Below, piece by piece: positions 51,163-59,471 of a DNA stretch of 64,000 nucleotides (position 1 is its first letter; the number at the start of each line of letters is the position of its first letter). This stretch comes from Actinocorallia aurantiaca. GTDB lineage: Bacteria > Actinomycetota > Actinomycetes > Streptosporangiales > Streptosporangiaceae. The stretch lies in contig NZ_BAAATZ010000005.1 of NCBI RefSeq assembly GCF_039533685.1, positions 1-64,000 of the forward strand, written 5' to 3'. The position numbers and the translations under genes were made by a program. The notes below the pieces were generated by a model, which worked only from the letters and a program-made list of their open reading frames with translations, was not told the DNA's origin and did not search any database.

Positions 51163-51222
51163 CCGCCTCAGGGGCCGTGCGCGCACCACGCCGGGAGCCG
51201 CGCACGAGCCGCGCCGGGAGCG

Positions 51223-51582
51223 TCAGTCGATGATCTCCAACTCGTCCTCCTCGACCGCGGGCTCGACGGTCTGCTCGCTCACCCAGCCGAGGTACTCCGC
51301 GCTGCCGGCCACCACCGGGGTGGCGATGATCTCCGGGGTCTCGTAGGAGTGCTGCTCGTTGATCAGACCGGCCAGTTCCTCGAACCTGTCGGCGGTGGTC
51401 TTGAACATGACCATCCACTCCTCGGCGGTCTCGATCTCCCCTTCCCACCAGTAGGTGCTGGCGATCGGGCCGAGGACCTGAGCGCACGCCGCCAGCCTTT
51501 CGGCCACCGCCGAGGCGGCCAGTTCCGCCGCCTCCGCCCGTTCGTCGGTCGTGGTGGTCACCTGCACGTAAGCCTGCGCCAT
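51223..51582 (-). CDS. cutA: Divalent cation tolerance protein CutA
   Basis: 119 residues: MAQAYVQVTTTTDERAEAAELAASAVAERLAACAQVLGPIASTYWWEGEIETAEEWMVMFKTTADRFEELAGLINEQHSYETPEIIATPV. The LAACAQV, YWWEGEIE and HSYETPEI blocks are the CutA1 signature, a trimeric PII-like fold. ATG with aaggag nine bases before. The acidic tail VEEDELEIID is an addition. Exact role in metal tolerance is unsettled in the family. Confidence 0.92.
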   Translation of the reverse strand: MAQAYVQVTTTTDERAEAAELAASAVAERLAACAQVLGPIASTYWWEGEIETAEEWMVMFKTTADRFEELAGLINEQHSYETPEIIATPVVAGSAEYLGWVSEQTVEPAVEEDELEIID

Positions 51583-51649
51583 CAAGGGCTCCTTCCCCGC
51601 ATCAATGATCGTAGCCGCTGGACAGGCCGGGCGACCCGCGTTATGTTGT

Positions 51650-51678
51650 ACTCATATTGAGTTTTACTCATACTGAGA
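51650..51678. promoter_or_regulatory. Two tandem palindromic operators before the Nudix gene
   Basis: actcatattgagt (51650-51662) is a perfect 5-3-5 palindrome; actcatactgaga (51666-51678) is a second, nearly perfect copy, spaced 16 bases centre to centre. A third half tatgagt follows at 51680-51686. The stretch is AT-rich and 38 bases upstream of the Nudix start, where an autoregulating NrtR-like protein would bind. Confidence 0.65.
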
Positions 51679-51715
51679 CTATGAGTCCCCACCGAGGAGT
51701 CCGGAGGATGACGAC

Positions 51716-52522
51716 ATGACGGACGAGGAATTCCTCGCGGAGTACGACCCTCGGAGCTACGACCCGATCGCGGTGACGGTGGACGTGGTGGCGCTGACCA
51801 TCCGCGACGGCGTGCTCCATGTCCTGCTGATCCGGCGCGCCAATCCCCCGTTCGCGGGAAGCTGGGCGCTGCCCGGCGGATTCGTGCGGGCCGTCGAGGG
51901 CGAGGAGGGCCTCCGGGAGGCGGCCGCCCGCGAGCTCGCCGAGGAGACCGGGCTCACCGCCGGGGCGCTGGGCCGCGTCCACCTGGAACAGCTCGGCACC
52001 TACGGCGCGCCGGGCCGCGACCCGCGCATGCGGGTCATCTCGGTGGCCTACCTGGCGTTCGGGCCCGACCTGCCCGACCCGCGGGCCGGCAGCGACGCGG
52101 CGGAGGCCGTCTGGGCGCCGGTCGACGCGCTCGGGCTGACCTCGACCGCCTCCCAGGCCCCCGGCACCACCCGCAGGCTCGCCTTCGACCACGCCGGGAT
52201 CCTCGCCGACGGGCTGGAACGGGCCCGCGCCAAGCTCGAGTACACCCCGCTGGCCACCGCCTTCCTCGGCGAGGTCTTCACCATCCCGGAACTGCGCGCG
52301 GTCTACGAGTCGGTCTGGGGCGAGCCGCTGCACGCCGGCAACTTCCACCGCAAGGTGCTGTCGGTGCCCGGCTTCGTGGAGGGCACCGGCGACACCACCG
52401 CGACCGGAGGGCGGCGCGGCGGTCCCCGGGCCCGGCTCTACCGCGCCGGGGACGCGCGGCTGCTGCACCCGGCGCTGCTGCGGCCCGGCAGCGAGGACGA
52501 CCTTCGTCAGGAGACCCCGTGA
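51716..52522 (+). CDS. Nudix hydrolase/NrtR-like transcriptional regulator
   Basis: 268 residues. The N-terminal Nudix domain (about 15-150) begins SYDPIAVTVDVVALTIRDGVLHVLLIRRANPPFAGSWALPGGFV, with box GGFVRAVEGEEGLREAAARELAEETGL: REL-x-EE-TGL is intact, but the spacing to the leading Gly is enlarged by three residues. The C-terminal part (about 160-260) LEYTPLATAFLGEVFTIPELRAVYESVWGEPLHAGNFHRKVLSVPGFVE is the winged-helix of NrtR regulators, which bind ADP-ribose-type ligands. First gene of a four-gene operon (52519, 53525 and 54493 follow), behind tandem palindromes. Overlaps the next gene by four bases. Confidence 0.88.
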   Translation: MTDEEFLAEYDPRSYDPIAVTVDVVALTIRDGVLHVLLIRRANPPFAGSWALPGGFVRAVEGEEGLREAAARELAEETGLTAGALGRVHLEQLGTYGAPGRDPRMRVISVAYLAFGPDLPDPRAGSDAAEAVWAPVDALGLTSTASQAPGTTRRLAFDHAGILADGLERARAKLEYTPLATAFLGEVFTIPELRAVYESVWGEPLHAGNFHRKVLSVPGFVEGTGDTTATGGRRGGPRARLYRAGDARLLHPALLRPGSEDDLRQETP

Positions 52523-53493
52523 ACAGAGAGGACGCGCTCGCGCTGCTCGACCGTCCGGCCGGGGAGATCTTCGGTTCGGACCCGGCCGAGGCGGTGCGGG
52601 TCTACCACCGGATGGCCCGGCTGCTGCACCCCGACACCGGCGCCGACGGCGCCGCGTTCACCCGGCTGGCGGCCAAGTGGCACTCGTACGGCGGCGGGGA
52701 GACCGTGACCATCACCACCAGGCGGCACACCTACGAGGTGGGGTCGAAGCTGGCCCGGGGCGACCTGGCCGACCTGTTCGAGGTGGCTTTCGACGGCGGA
52801 TCCGCCGTCCTCAAGCTTCCCCGCGACAGCGCCGACAACGACCTGCTGAAACGCGAGACCGTGGCGTTGCGGCAGCTCCGCGAGGACGGCGACCCGCAGT
52901 TCCTGCCGTACGTCCCGGAACTGGTGGAGAGCCTGCGCTACGACGGCCGCAGCGGCAACGTCATCACCCTGCTCGAGGGTTTTCACACGCTCGCCGAGGT
53001 GAAGGCCGCGTATCCGGACGGGGTGGATCCGCGTGACGCGGCGTGGATGTGGCGCAGGCTGCTCGTCGCGCTCGGCTTCGCGCACCGTGCGGGCGTCCTG
53101 CACGGTGCCGTCCTGCCCGAGCACGTGATGATCCACCCGGAGCGGCACGGGCTCGTCCTGGTCGACTGGTGCTACTCGGTGTCCGTCCGTCGCTCCGCCG
53201 CCGACCCGAGCGGCCGGGTGCCCGCGCTGGTGAGCGGCAGGGCGTCCTGGTACCCGCCGGAGGTTCCCGGACGGGAGCCCGCGTCCCCCGCCACCGACCT
53301 GTTCCTGGCCGCCCGCTGCATGACCTACCTGATGGGCCCGAAGATCCCGGGCCCGCTGCGGAGCTTTGCCCGCGGCTGCACCCTCGGCTCCCAGAAGAAG
53401 CGGCCTTCCGACGCCTGGCGCCTCCTGGAGGAGTTCGACGAGCTCCTGGAACGCCTGTACGGACCGCGCGTCTTCCGTCCTTTCACGCTCTAG
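52519..53493 (+). CDS. J-domain protein with degenerate protein-kinase fold
   Basis: 324 residues. Residues 1-60 (REDALALLDRPAGEIFGSDPAEAVRVYHRMARLLHPDTGADGAAFTRLAAKW) form a short J domain with the HPD triad. Residues about 75-290 look like a kinase: GSKLARGDLADLFEVAF, AVLKLPR (VAIK-type Lys), then HRAGVLHGAVLPEHVMIHPERHGLVLVDWCY. The HRD Asp is absent (HGA) and the DFG is DW, so it may be a pseudokinase or an atypical phosphotransferase. GTG start overlapping the Nudix stop. Function unknown; the fixed neighbours suggest a complex with the vWA protein. Confidence 0.78.
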   Translation: MNREDALALLDRPAGEIFGSDPAEAVRVYHRMARLLHPDTGADGAAFTRLAAKWHSYGGGETVTITTRRHTYEVGSKLARGDLADLFEVAFDGGSAVLKLPRDSADNDLLKRETVALRQLREDGDPQFLPYVPELVESLRYDGRSGNVITLLEGFHTLAEVKAAYPDGVDPRDAAWMWRRLLVALGFAHRAGVLHGAVLPEHVMIHPERHGLVLVDWCYSVSVRRSAADPSGRVPALVSGRASWYPPEVPGREPASPATDLFLAARCMTYLMGPKIPGPLRSFARGCTLGSQKKRPSDAWRLLEEFDELLERLYGPRVFRPFTL

Positions 53494-53524
53494 ACCTCAA
53501 CCCCTCGCACTCAAGGAGACCCTC

Positions 53525-54490
53525 ATGGGAAGCGGTATCTGGTCGACCGACGTCTACGCCGCCGCGGCGGACTACCGTGCGGCCACCGGAGCGAGCGCCT
53601 TCGCCCACTCCGACAGCGGAGCCAGGCACGTCCACTCGGCGCTCGACCCGCACGGCGTGGCCTTCCGGGAGAGCCGGGACGGCGACGAGCACCCCGAGTC
53701 GCTGGCGATCGGAGTGCTGTTCGACGTCACCGGCTCGATGCGGACGGTGCCCCGCGTGCTCCAGACCAAGCTGCCCGAGCTGCTCGGACTGATCCTGCGC
53801 AAGGGCTACGTCACCGACCCGCACATCCTCTTCGGCGCGATCGGCGACGCCACCTGCGACCGCGCCCCGCTCCAGATCGGGCAGTTCGAGGCCGACAACC
53901 GCATGGACGACGACCTGGGCCGGATCCTGCTGGAGGGCGGGGGCGGCGGCCAGATGACCGAGTCCTACGAGCTGGCGATGTACTTCATGGCCCGGCACAC
54001 CGCGATGGACTGCTGGGAGAAGCGCGGCAAGCGCGGCTACCTCTTCCTCATGGGCGACGAGCTGGCCTACGCCAAGGTCAAGAAGGCCGAGGTGAAGCGG
54101 ATCATCGGCGACGACCTGCGGCGGGACATCCCCATCGCCGACATCGTCGCGGAGCTCAAGGAGCGCTTCGACGTCTACTACCTCATCCCCGCCGGGACGT
54201 TCCACGGCGAGGATCCCAAGCTGCTGGAGTTCTGGCGCGGTCTCCTGGGCCAGAACGTCATCCGCCTGGACGACCTGAACGCCGTCTGCGAGACCATCGC
54301 CCTGACCATCGGCCTCGCCGAGGACGCGATCGACCTGGACGAGGGCCTGGAGCACCTGGAGGAGGTCGGTTCGGACGCGGGCGAGGTCGTCTCCCGCGCC
54401 CTGGCCCCGCTGCGGCGCGGTTCGGTGGCCAAGGCCAGCGCCCCCCTGGACCTGTCCGACGACCTGCCGCGCGGCACGACGCGGCTGTAA
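53525..54490 (+). CDS. vWA-like domain protein
   Basis: 321 residues, no signal peptide or TM helix. MIDAS-type motif IGVLFDVTGSMRTVPRVLQTKLPELLGLILRKGY, with the remaining metal-site Thr likely in GGGQMTESYELAMYFMARHT, and GYLFLMGDELAY on the third loop. The C-terminal half (about 200-300) begins IIGDDLRRDIPIADIVAELKERFDVYYLIPAGTFH. ATG 31 bases after the J-domain gene. Cytosolic vWA proteins often act as assembly or chaperone-like partners of AAA or kinase systems, but no MoxR gene is here. Confidence 0.8.
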   Translation: MGSGIWSTDVYAAAADYRAATGASAFAHSDSGARHVHSALDPHGVAFRESRDGDEHPESLAIGVLFDVTGSMRTVPRVLQTKLPELLGLILRKGYVTDPHILFGAIGDATCDRAPLQIGQFEADNRMDDDLGRILLEGGGGGQMTESYELAMYFMARHTAMDCWEKRGKRGYLFLMGDELAYAKVKKAEVKRIIGDDLRRDIPIADIVAELKERFDVYYLIPAGTFHGEDPKLLEFWRGLLGQNVIRLDDLNAVCETIALTIGLAEDAIDLDEGLEHLEEVGSDAGEVVSRALAPLRRGSVAKASAPLDLSDDLPRGTTRL

Positions 54491-54492
54491 TT

Positions 54493-55701
54493 GTGAACCA
54501 TTACGTCGTCGTCGATCTCGGGTTCGGCGACTCCGGCAAGGGCACCGTGGTGGACCGGCTGTGCGCGCAGGGCTCGGCCCGGGCGGTCGTGCGGTTCAAC
54601 GGCGGTGCCCAGGCGGCCCACAACGTGGTGACCGTCGACGGGCGGCACCACACGTTCGCGCAGTTCGGGTCCGGCACGTTCACTCCGGGCGTCCGGACCC
54701 ACCTGTCGCGTTTCATGCTGGTGGATCCGCTTGCGCTGGCCGCCGAGGCCGCGCACCTGCGTTCCCTCGGCGTGCCGGACGCGTTCGACCGGCTGACGGT
54801 GGACGCCTCGGCGCTGCTGACGACTCCGTACCACCGGGCCGTCAACCGGGCGCGCGAGCTGGCGCGCGGCGACGGGCGGCACGGTTCGTGCGGGATGGGC
54901 GTCGGGGAGACCGCCGCGTACGCGTTGCGGCATGCCGAAGCGCCCCGTGTGGGGGACTGCCGTTCGCCTCTGCGGTTGCGGAAGGTGCTCCGGCGGGTGC
55001 GGGAGTGGGCGCTCGATCTGTTCCCCGCGGTGGACGTACCGCCGGTCGACGACTGCGCCGAGGCGTTCCTGGCCTTCGGCGCGGGCGTCCGGATCGTGGG
55101 CGGGGAGTTCCTGCCCCGCCTGCTCCGGGAAGGGCCGGCCGTCTTCGAGGGAGCGCAGGGCGTCCTGCTGGACGAGTGGCACGGCTTCCACCCGTACACG
55201 ACCTGGTCCACGACCACGTTCGCGAACGCCCTGGAGCTGCTGGAGGGTGCGGACGCGCTGCGCCTCGGGGTCGTCCGCAAGTACCTGACGCGCCACGGCC
55301 CGGGTCCTTTCGTCACCGAGGACCCCGAGCTCGACCTGCCCGAGCCGCACAACGCCCACGGCGACTGGCAGGGCGGCTTCCGGGTGGGTCACTTCGACGC
55401 CGTCGCCCTGCGCTACGCCCTGGACGTCGTCGGCGGGGTGGACGGCCTGGCCGTCACCCACCTGGACGCTCCCCCGGTACGCATGTGTGGCTCTTACGAT
55501 TCGATGGAGCGAATACCCCTTTACACGAATGATCTGGAAGCACAAGAGCGGCTTACCCGACGCCTCATGCAAGCACGTCCCCTCTACGACGGGATGGTGA
55601 CCGGCCCGGAGGACATAGGACGAGCGCTGGACACGCCCGTCCTCCTGGAGTCCTACGGGCCGACCTCCGCCGACAAGAAGGGCCCGCTGACCTCGGCGTA
55701 G
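54493..55701 (+). CDS. Adenylosuccinate synthetase homologue (PurA-like)
   Basis: 402 residues, shorter than housekeeping PurA (about 430). The P-loop NHYVVVDLGFGDSGKGTVVDRLC keeps the catalytic Asp (GD-x-GKG), and NGGAQAAHNVV keeps the catalytic His. FEGAQGVLLD and a GHF/GVDGLAVTHLD segment follow. The IMP-phosphate block RGIGPAYxDK of PurA is replaced by HGSCGMGVGETAAYA, and SNTTAGG by WSTTTFANA, so substrate specificity may differ. GTG start two bases after the vWA stop. The last 49 bases overlap the convergent xylB gene. Placement in this operon rather than with purine genes suggests a specialised role. Confidence 0.82.
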   Translation: MNHYVVVDLGFGDSGKGTVVDRLCAQGSARAVVRFNGGAQAAHNVVTVDGRHHTFAQFGSGTFTPGVRTHLSRFMLVDPLALAAEAAHLRSLGVPDAFDRLTVDASALLTTPYHRAVNRARELARGDGRHGSCGMGVGETAAYALRHAEAPRVGDCRSPLRLRKVLRRVREWALDLFPAVDVPPVDDCAEAFLAFGAGVRIVGGEFLPRLLREGPAVFEGAQGVLLDEWHGFHPYTTWSTTTFANALELLEGADALRLGVVRKYLTRHGPGPFVTEDPELDLPEPHNAHGDWQGGFRVGHFDAVALRYALDVVGGVDGLAVTHLDAPPVRMCGSYDSMERIPLYTNDLEAQERLTRRLMQARPLYDGMVTGPEDIGRALDTPVLLESYGPTSADKKGPLTSA

Positions 55702-57038
55702 CGCTCTCTGATCCAGGGGACGGGCTCGGCGTCGTAACGCGCCTCCCCTGCGGGAGCCCATTCCGGCGGTTCGGGAGTCTCCGCCAGCAGCCACGCCGCC
55801 TGACGGGCCGCGCCCGTCGCGACGTACTCCCCTGGTTCCGGAACGAGGACGGGACGGCCGAAGACGGCGGGGGCGATGCGCCGTACGGCTTCGGAACGCG
55901 CACCGCCTCCGATGAGGCGGATCCGTTCCGGGGCGAGTCCGAGCGCGTCCACGGCGTCGGCCAGGTGGCACAGCAGCCCTTCGACCGCGGCGCGGGCCAG
56001 GTGGGCGGGTGTGGCGGTGGCCAGCCGGAGCCCGTGCAGGGAGCCCGTGGCGTCCGGCAGGTCAGGGGTGCGTTCCCCTTCCAGATAGGGCAGCAACACC
56101 AGGCCGTCCGCACCCGCCGGAGCGCTCAGGGCAAGCTCGGAGAGGCGTTCGAGACTCACCCCGAGCAGGGAGGCCGCGGCGTCCAGAACCCGGGCGGCGT
56201 TGAGGGTGCAGACCAGAGGCAGGTAGCGTCCGGTCGCGTCGGCGAAACCGGCGATCTTCCCCGACGGGTCCGCGCTGGGCGTGTCCGCGACGGCGAAGGC
56301 CGTCCCCGACGTGCCGATCGACACGACGATTTCTCCGGATGATCCGGAAGCCCCTCCCACGCCCAGCATGGCCGCCATGTTGTCGCCCGTTCCGGGGGCG
56401 ACGGCGCGGCCCTCCCACTCCCCCGCCTGGTCACGCGGGCCGAGCACGCGCGGCAGTTCCGGAAGCGTGCCGAACGCGTCCTTCAGTACGTCGCGGCGGT
56501 ATTCACCGGTGGCGGGCGACCAGTAGCCGGTGCCCGAGGCGTCGCCCCGGTCGGTCGTCAGCCGTCCTGTGAGGCGCCGGGTCAGCCAGTCGTGCGGCAG
56601 GCAGACCGAGGCCGTGCGGCGGACGTTGTCCGGTTCGTGTTCGGCCAGCCAGCGCAGCTTGGCGACGGTGAAGGAGGCGAGCGGCACGCTGCCCACCGCT
56701 TCGGCCCACCAACGCGCTCCCCGTTCGGCGACCAGCCCCGCCGCGGCCGAGGCCGAACGGGTGTCGTTCCACAGCAGCGCGTCCCGGACGACGTCGCCGC
56801 GTTCGTCCAGGCAGACCATGCCGTGCTGCTGCGCGGCGACGCTCAGTGCCGCGACGTCCGCCAGGCCGCCCGCCGCCTCGGCCGCGCGCTCGAAGGCGTC
56901 CCACCAGGCCGCGGGCGCGACCTCGGTGCCGGTCGGGTGCGGGGCGGAGCCCTCGCGCACGTGCGCGCCCGTCTCCGCGTCCCGGATCACCACCTTGCAG
57001 CTCTGGGTGGAGGAGTCCACCCCGGCGACGAGGGTCAT
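55653..57038 (-). CDS. xylB: Xylulokinase
   Basis: ATP-dependent phosphorylation of D-xylulose. 461 residues of the FGGY family. MTLVAGVDSSTQSCKVVIRD, VAALSVAAQQHGMVCLDERGDVVRDALLWNDTRS, the signature VCLPHDWLTRRLTGRLTTDRGDASGTGYW, IGTSGTAFAV and RLIGGGARSEAVRRIAPAVFGRPV. ATG overlaps the xylA stop by four bases, so the two are translated together. The end overlaps the purA-like gene on the other strand. Confidence 0.95.
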   Translation of the reverse strand: MTLVAGVDSSTQSCKVVIRDAETGAHVREGSAPHPTGTEVAPAAWWDAFERAAEAAGGLADVAALSVAAQQHGMVCLDERGDVVRDALLWNDTRSASAAAGLVAERGARWWAEAVGSVPLASFTVAKLRWLAEHEPDNVRRTASVCLPHDWLTRRLTGRLTTDRGDASGTGYWSPATGEYRRDVLKDAFGTLPELPRVLGPRDQAGEWEGRAVAPGTGDNMAAMLGVGGASGSSGEIVVSIGTSGTAFAVADTPSADPSGKIAGFADATGRYLPLVCTLNAARVLDAAASLLGVSLERLSELALSAPAGADGLVLLPYLEGERTPDLPDATGSLHGLRLATATPAHLARAAVEGLLCHLADAVDALGLAPERIRLIGGGARSEAVRRIAPAVFGRPVLVPEPGEYVATGAARQAAWLLAETPEPPEWAPAGEARYDAEPVPWIRERYAEVSGPFLSAEVGP

Positions 57039-58180
57039 CCCCGCACTCCCATGAGGTGTTCCAGGGCGAGCTGGTTCAGCCGGGTGTAGTGGCTGTCGCG
57101 CAGGGCCGCGGCGTCCGGGTCGAACTCCTCGGCCAGCAGCGCGTCGAGGCCCTCGCCGGGGGCGAGCGTGGGCACGGCCAGTTCGGGGGTGCGGGACGCG
57201 GCCAGCGCCTCGGCGACTTCGGGGTCGGCCCGGAAGGCCGCCGCCTTCTCCTTGAGGATCAGGTACGTGCGCATGTTCGCGGCGGCGGACGGCCAGACGT
57301 CGATCTCGGTGCGCAGCGGCTTGTAGTCGAAGTGCCGGGGGCCGTCGTAGCCGGCGGACTCCAGCAGGTCCACCAGGAAGAAGGCGCCCTTGAGGTCGCC
57401 GTGACCGAAGATGAGGTCCTGGTCGTAGCGGGGGCCGTGCTGTCCGTTGAGGTCGATGTGGAAGAGCTTGCCGTGCCACAGCGCCTGGGCGATGCCGTGC
57501 GTGAAGTTGAGCCCGGCCATCTGCTCGTGTCCGACCTCGGGGTTGAGGCCGACGCGTTCGGGGTGCTCCAGTTCGTTGATGAAGGCCAGGGCGTGGCCGA
57601 TCGTCGGCAGCAGGATGTCGCCGCGCGGCTCGTTGGGCTTGGGCTCCAGCGCGAAACGCAGGTCGTATCCGCGGTCGATGACGTAGGACGTCAGGACGTC
57701 CAGGGCCTCCTTGTAGCGGTCGAGCGCGACGCGGACGTCCTTCGCGGCGTCGGATTCGGCTCCTTCGCGTCCGCCCCAGCAGACGTAGGTGGTCGCGCCG
57801 AGCTCCACGGCCAGGTCGATGTTGCGGATGACCTTGCGCAGCGCGTACCGGCGGATGTCGCGGTCGTTGCTGGTGAACGCGCCGTCCTTGAAGACGGGGT
57901 GCGTGAAGAGGTTCGTGGTCGCCATCGGCACTTTGAGGCCGGTGTCGGCGAGGGCCTGCTTGAAGCTCGCGACGGCCTTGTCGCGGTCCGGTTCGACGGC
58001 CGTCAGGTCGTCGTCGTGGAAGGTGACGCCGTACGCGCCCAGTTCGGCGAGGCGGTGGAGGGCCTCCGAGGGGTCCAGCGGGGGCCGCGTCGCGTCTCCG
58101 AAGGGGTCGCGGGCCTGCCAGCCGACGGTCCAGAGGCCGAAGGTGAAGCGGTCTTCCGGCCTGGGCGTGTAGGCGTTCAT
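57035..58180 (-). CDS. xylA: Xylose isomerase
   Basis: Interconverts D-xylose and D-xylulose, first step of the isomerase pathway. 381 residues: MNAYTPRPEDRFTFGLWTVGWQARDPFGDATRP, FHDDDL, VCWGGREGAES, ALEPKPNEPRGDILLPTIGHALAF, GLNPEVGHEQMAGLNFTHG, HIDLNGQHGPRYDQDLIFGHGDL and HFDYKPLRTE. Actinoplanes/Streptomyces class I enzyme by length and motifs. ATG start. First gene of the xylAB operon, divergent from the ROK repressor across an AT-rich palindrome. Confidence 0.97.
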   Translation of the reverse strand: MNAYTPRPEDRFTFGLWTVGWQARDPFGDATRPPLDPSEALHRLAELGAYGVTFHDDDLTAVEPDRDKAVASFKQALADTGLKVPMATTNLFTHPVFKDGAFTSNDRDIRRYALRKVIRNIDLAVELGATTYVCWGGREGAESDAAKDVRVALDRYKEALDVLTSYVIDRGYDLRFALEPKPNEPRGDILLPTIGHALAFINELEHPERVGLNPEVGHEQMAGLNFTHGIAQALWHGKLFHIDLNGQHGPRYDQDLIFGHGDLKGAFFLVDLLESAGYDGPRHFDYKPLRTEIDVWPSAAANMRTYLILKEKAAAFRADPEVAEALAASRTPELAVPTLAPGEGLDALLAEEFDPDAAALRDSHYTRLNQLALEHLMGVRG

Positions 58181-58195
58181 CTTTACTCCTCCGCA

Positions 58196-58218
58196 TTTAA
58201 TCCATAATCTGAACTAAA
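58196..58218. promoter_or_regulatory. Candidate XylR operator between xylA and the ROK regulator
   Basis: Imperfect palindrome from tttaatcc to gaactaaa (23 bp, ends TTTA/TAAA), in the 70-base gap between divergent xylA and the repressor gene. It is markedly AT-rich against the surroundings and of the TTTA...TAAA type known for XylR/ROK operators. Confidence 0.6.
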
Positions 58219-58250
58219 GGTCATCACAGAGAGGTGGCATCGTCAAGACC

Positions 58251-59372
58251 GTGAACCAGCCCGTACGCCACGGAGCCATGCGCGCCCGCAACCTGGCCCT
58301 GGTCCTCGGCGAGGTCGCCGGGGGCGGCCCGCTGACCCGCGCCGCCCTGGCCGAGCTCACCGGGCTGACCAAGACCACGGTCTCCAGCCTGGTCGCCGAC
58401 CTGCTCTCCGCCGGGCTGGTCGCCGAGGCGCCCGCCGCCCGCGCCGGCGAGCGCGGCCGGCCCGGCGTAGAGGTGCGGCTGAGCGGCGAACACGTCGCCG
58501 CCCTGGGGCTGGAGGTCAACGTCGGCTACCTCGCGGCCTGCGTCGTCGACCTGACCGGGACCGTCCGGGCGCGGCGCACCGTCCGCGCGGACAACCGGGC
58601 GAGCCGCCCCGAGCCGGTGCTGGCCGCGCTACACCGCCTCGCGGACGAGACCCTCGCCGACGTCCCGTCCCTGCGGATCGCCGGGGCGGTCCTGGCCGTC
58701 CCGGGAACCGTCGGCGAGGACCGCGTCCACCACGCGCCGCACCTCGGCTGGCGGGACGTCCGCATCACCGACCTCACCGACCCCATCCGCGTCGCCGACC
58801 GGCCCGCCGCGGTGGAGAACGAGGCGAATCTCGCGGCCCTGGGCGAGCTGGAGTTCGGCTCCGCGCCCCGGGACTTCCTCTACGTCTCCGGCGAGACCGG
58901 TGTCGGCGCGGGCCTCGTCCGCGACGGCGGGCTCCTGCGCGGCGCGACGGGGCTGGCGGGCGAGCTGGGCCACGTGGTCGTCGCGGACGGCGGCCCGGCC
59001 TGCCGGTGCGGGAGCCGGGGCTGCCTGGAGGCGTACGCGGGGCAGGACGTCCTGCCCGGTCCCGCCGCCCTGGCCGCGGACGACCCGGGGGCCGCGGCCG
59101 CGTGCGCGCGGGCGGGACGCGCCCTGGGCCTGGCCCTGTCCTCCGCGGTGAACCTCCTCGACCCGGGCGCGATCGTGCTCGGCGGCCGCTACGTCCCGCT
59201 GTTCCCCTGGCTGGCGCCGCACGTCCGGGCCGTGCTCGACGAGCGGCTCGGCGCCCTGCGCCCCGCACCGCCCGTCCTGCTTCCCGCCGCCACCGGCCCG
59301 GACGCGGCGGTGCTCGGAGCCGCGGCCCGGGTGCTGCGCCGGGTCCTGGCCGACCCCGCCTCCCTCGGCTGA
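58251..59372 (+). CDS. xylR: ROK family transcriptional regulator (XylR-like)
   Basis: 373 residues. An N-terminal winged-helix DNA-binding domain (about 5-75: RNLALVLGEVAGGGPLTRAALAELTGLTKTTVSSLVADLLSAGLVAEA) precedes a ROK sugar-binding domain with the zinc signature CRCGSRGCLEAYAG and a GATGLAGELGHVVV ROK motif. GTG start. Divergent from xylAB, so it most likely represses that operon and responds to xylose. Confidence 0.92.
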   Translation: MNQPVRHGAMRARNLALVLGEVAGGGPLTRAALAELTGLTKTTVSSLVADLLSAGLVAEAPAARAGERGRPGVEVRLSGEHVAALGLEVNVGYLAACVVDLTGTVRARRTVRADNRASRPEPVLAALHRLADETLADVPSLRIAGAVLAVPGTVGEDRVHHAPHLGWRDVRITDLTDPIRVADRPAAVENEANLAALGELEFGSAPRDFLYVSGETGVGAGLVRDGGLLRGATGLAGELGHVVVADGGPACRCGSRGCLEAYAGQDVLPGPAALAADDPGAAAACARAGRALGLALSSAVNLLDPGAIVLGGRYVPLFPWLAPHVRAVLDERLGALRPAPPVLLPAATGPDAAVLGAAARVLRRVLADPASLG

Positions 59373-59471
59373 GAGCGCGTCACACAGCCGCCCGAAAGGC
59401 GAACCGTTTTCCCTTTTGCGGAGTCAGAAGACATGGATGCTCCCCCGCCCTGACTTCGCACGGAGAACGAC

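Noticed and set aside
54493..55701. Phage-type PurZ (2-aminoadenine pathway) instead of PurA-like
   Set aside because: The catalytic Asp in the P-loop is retained, whereas PurZ proteins are reported to replace it, and no companion Z-genome genes are present.
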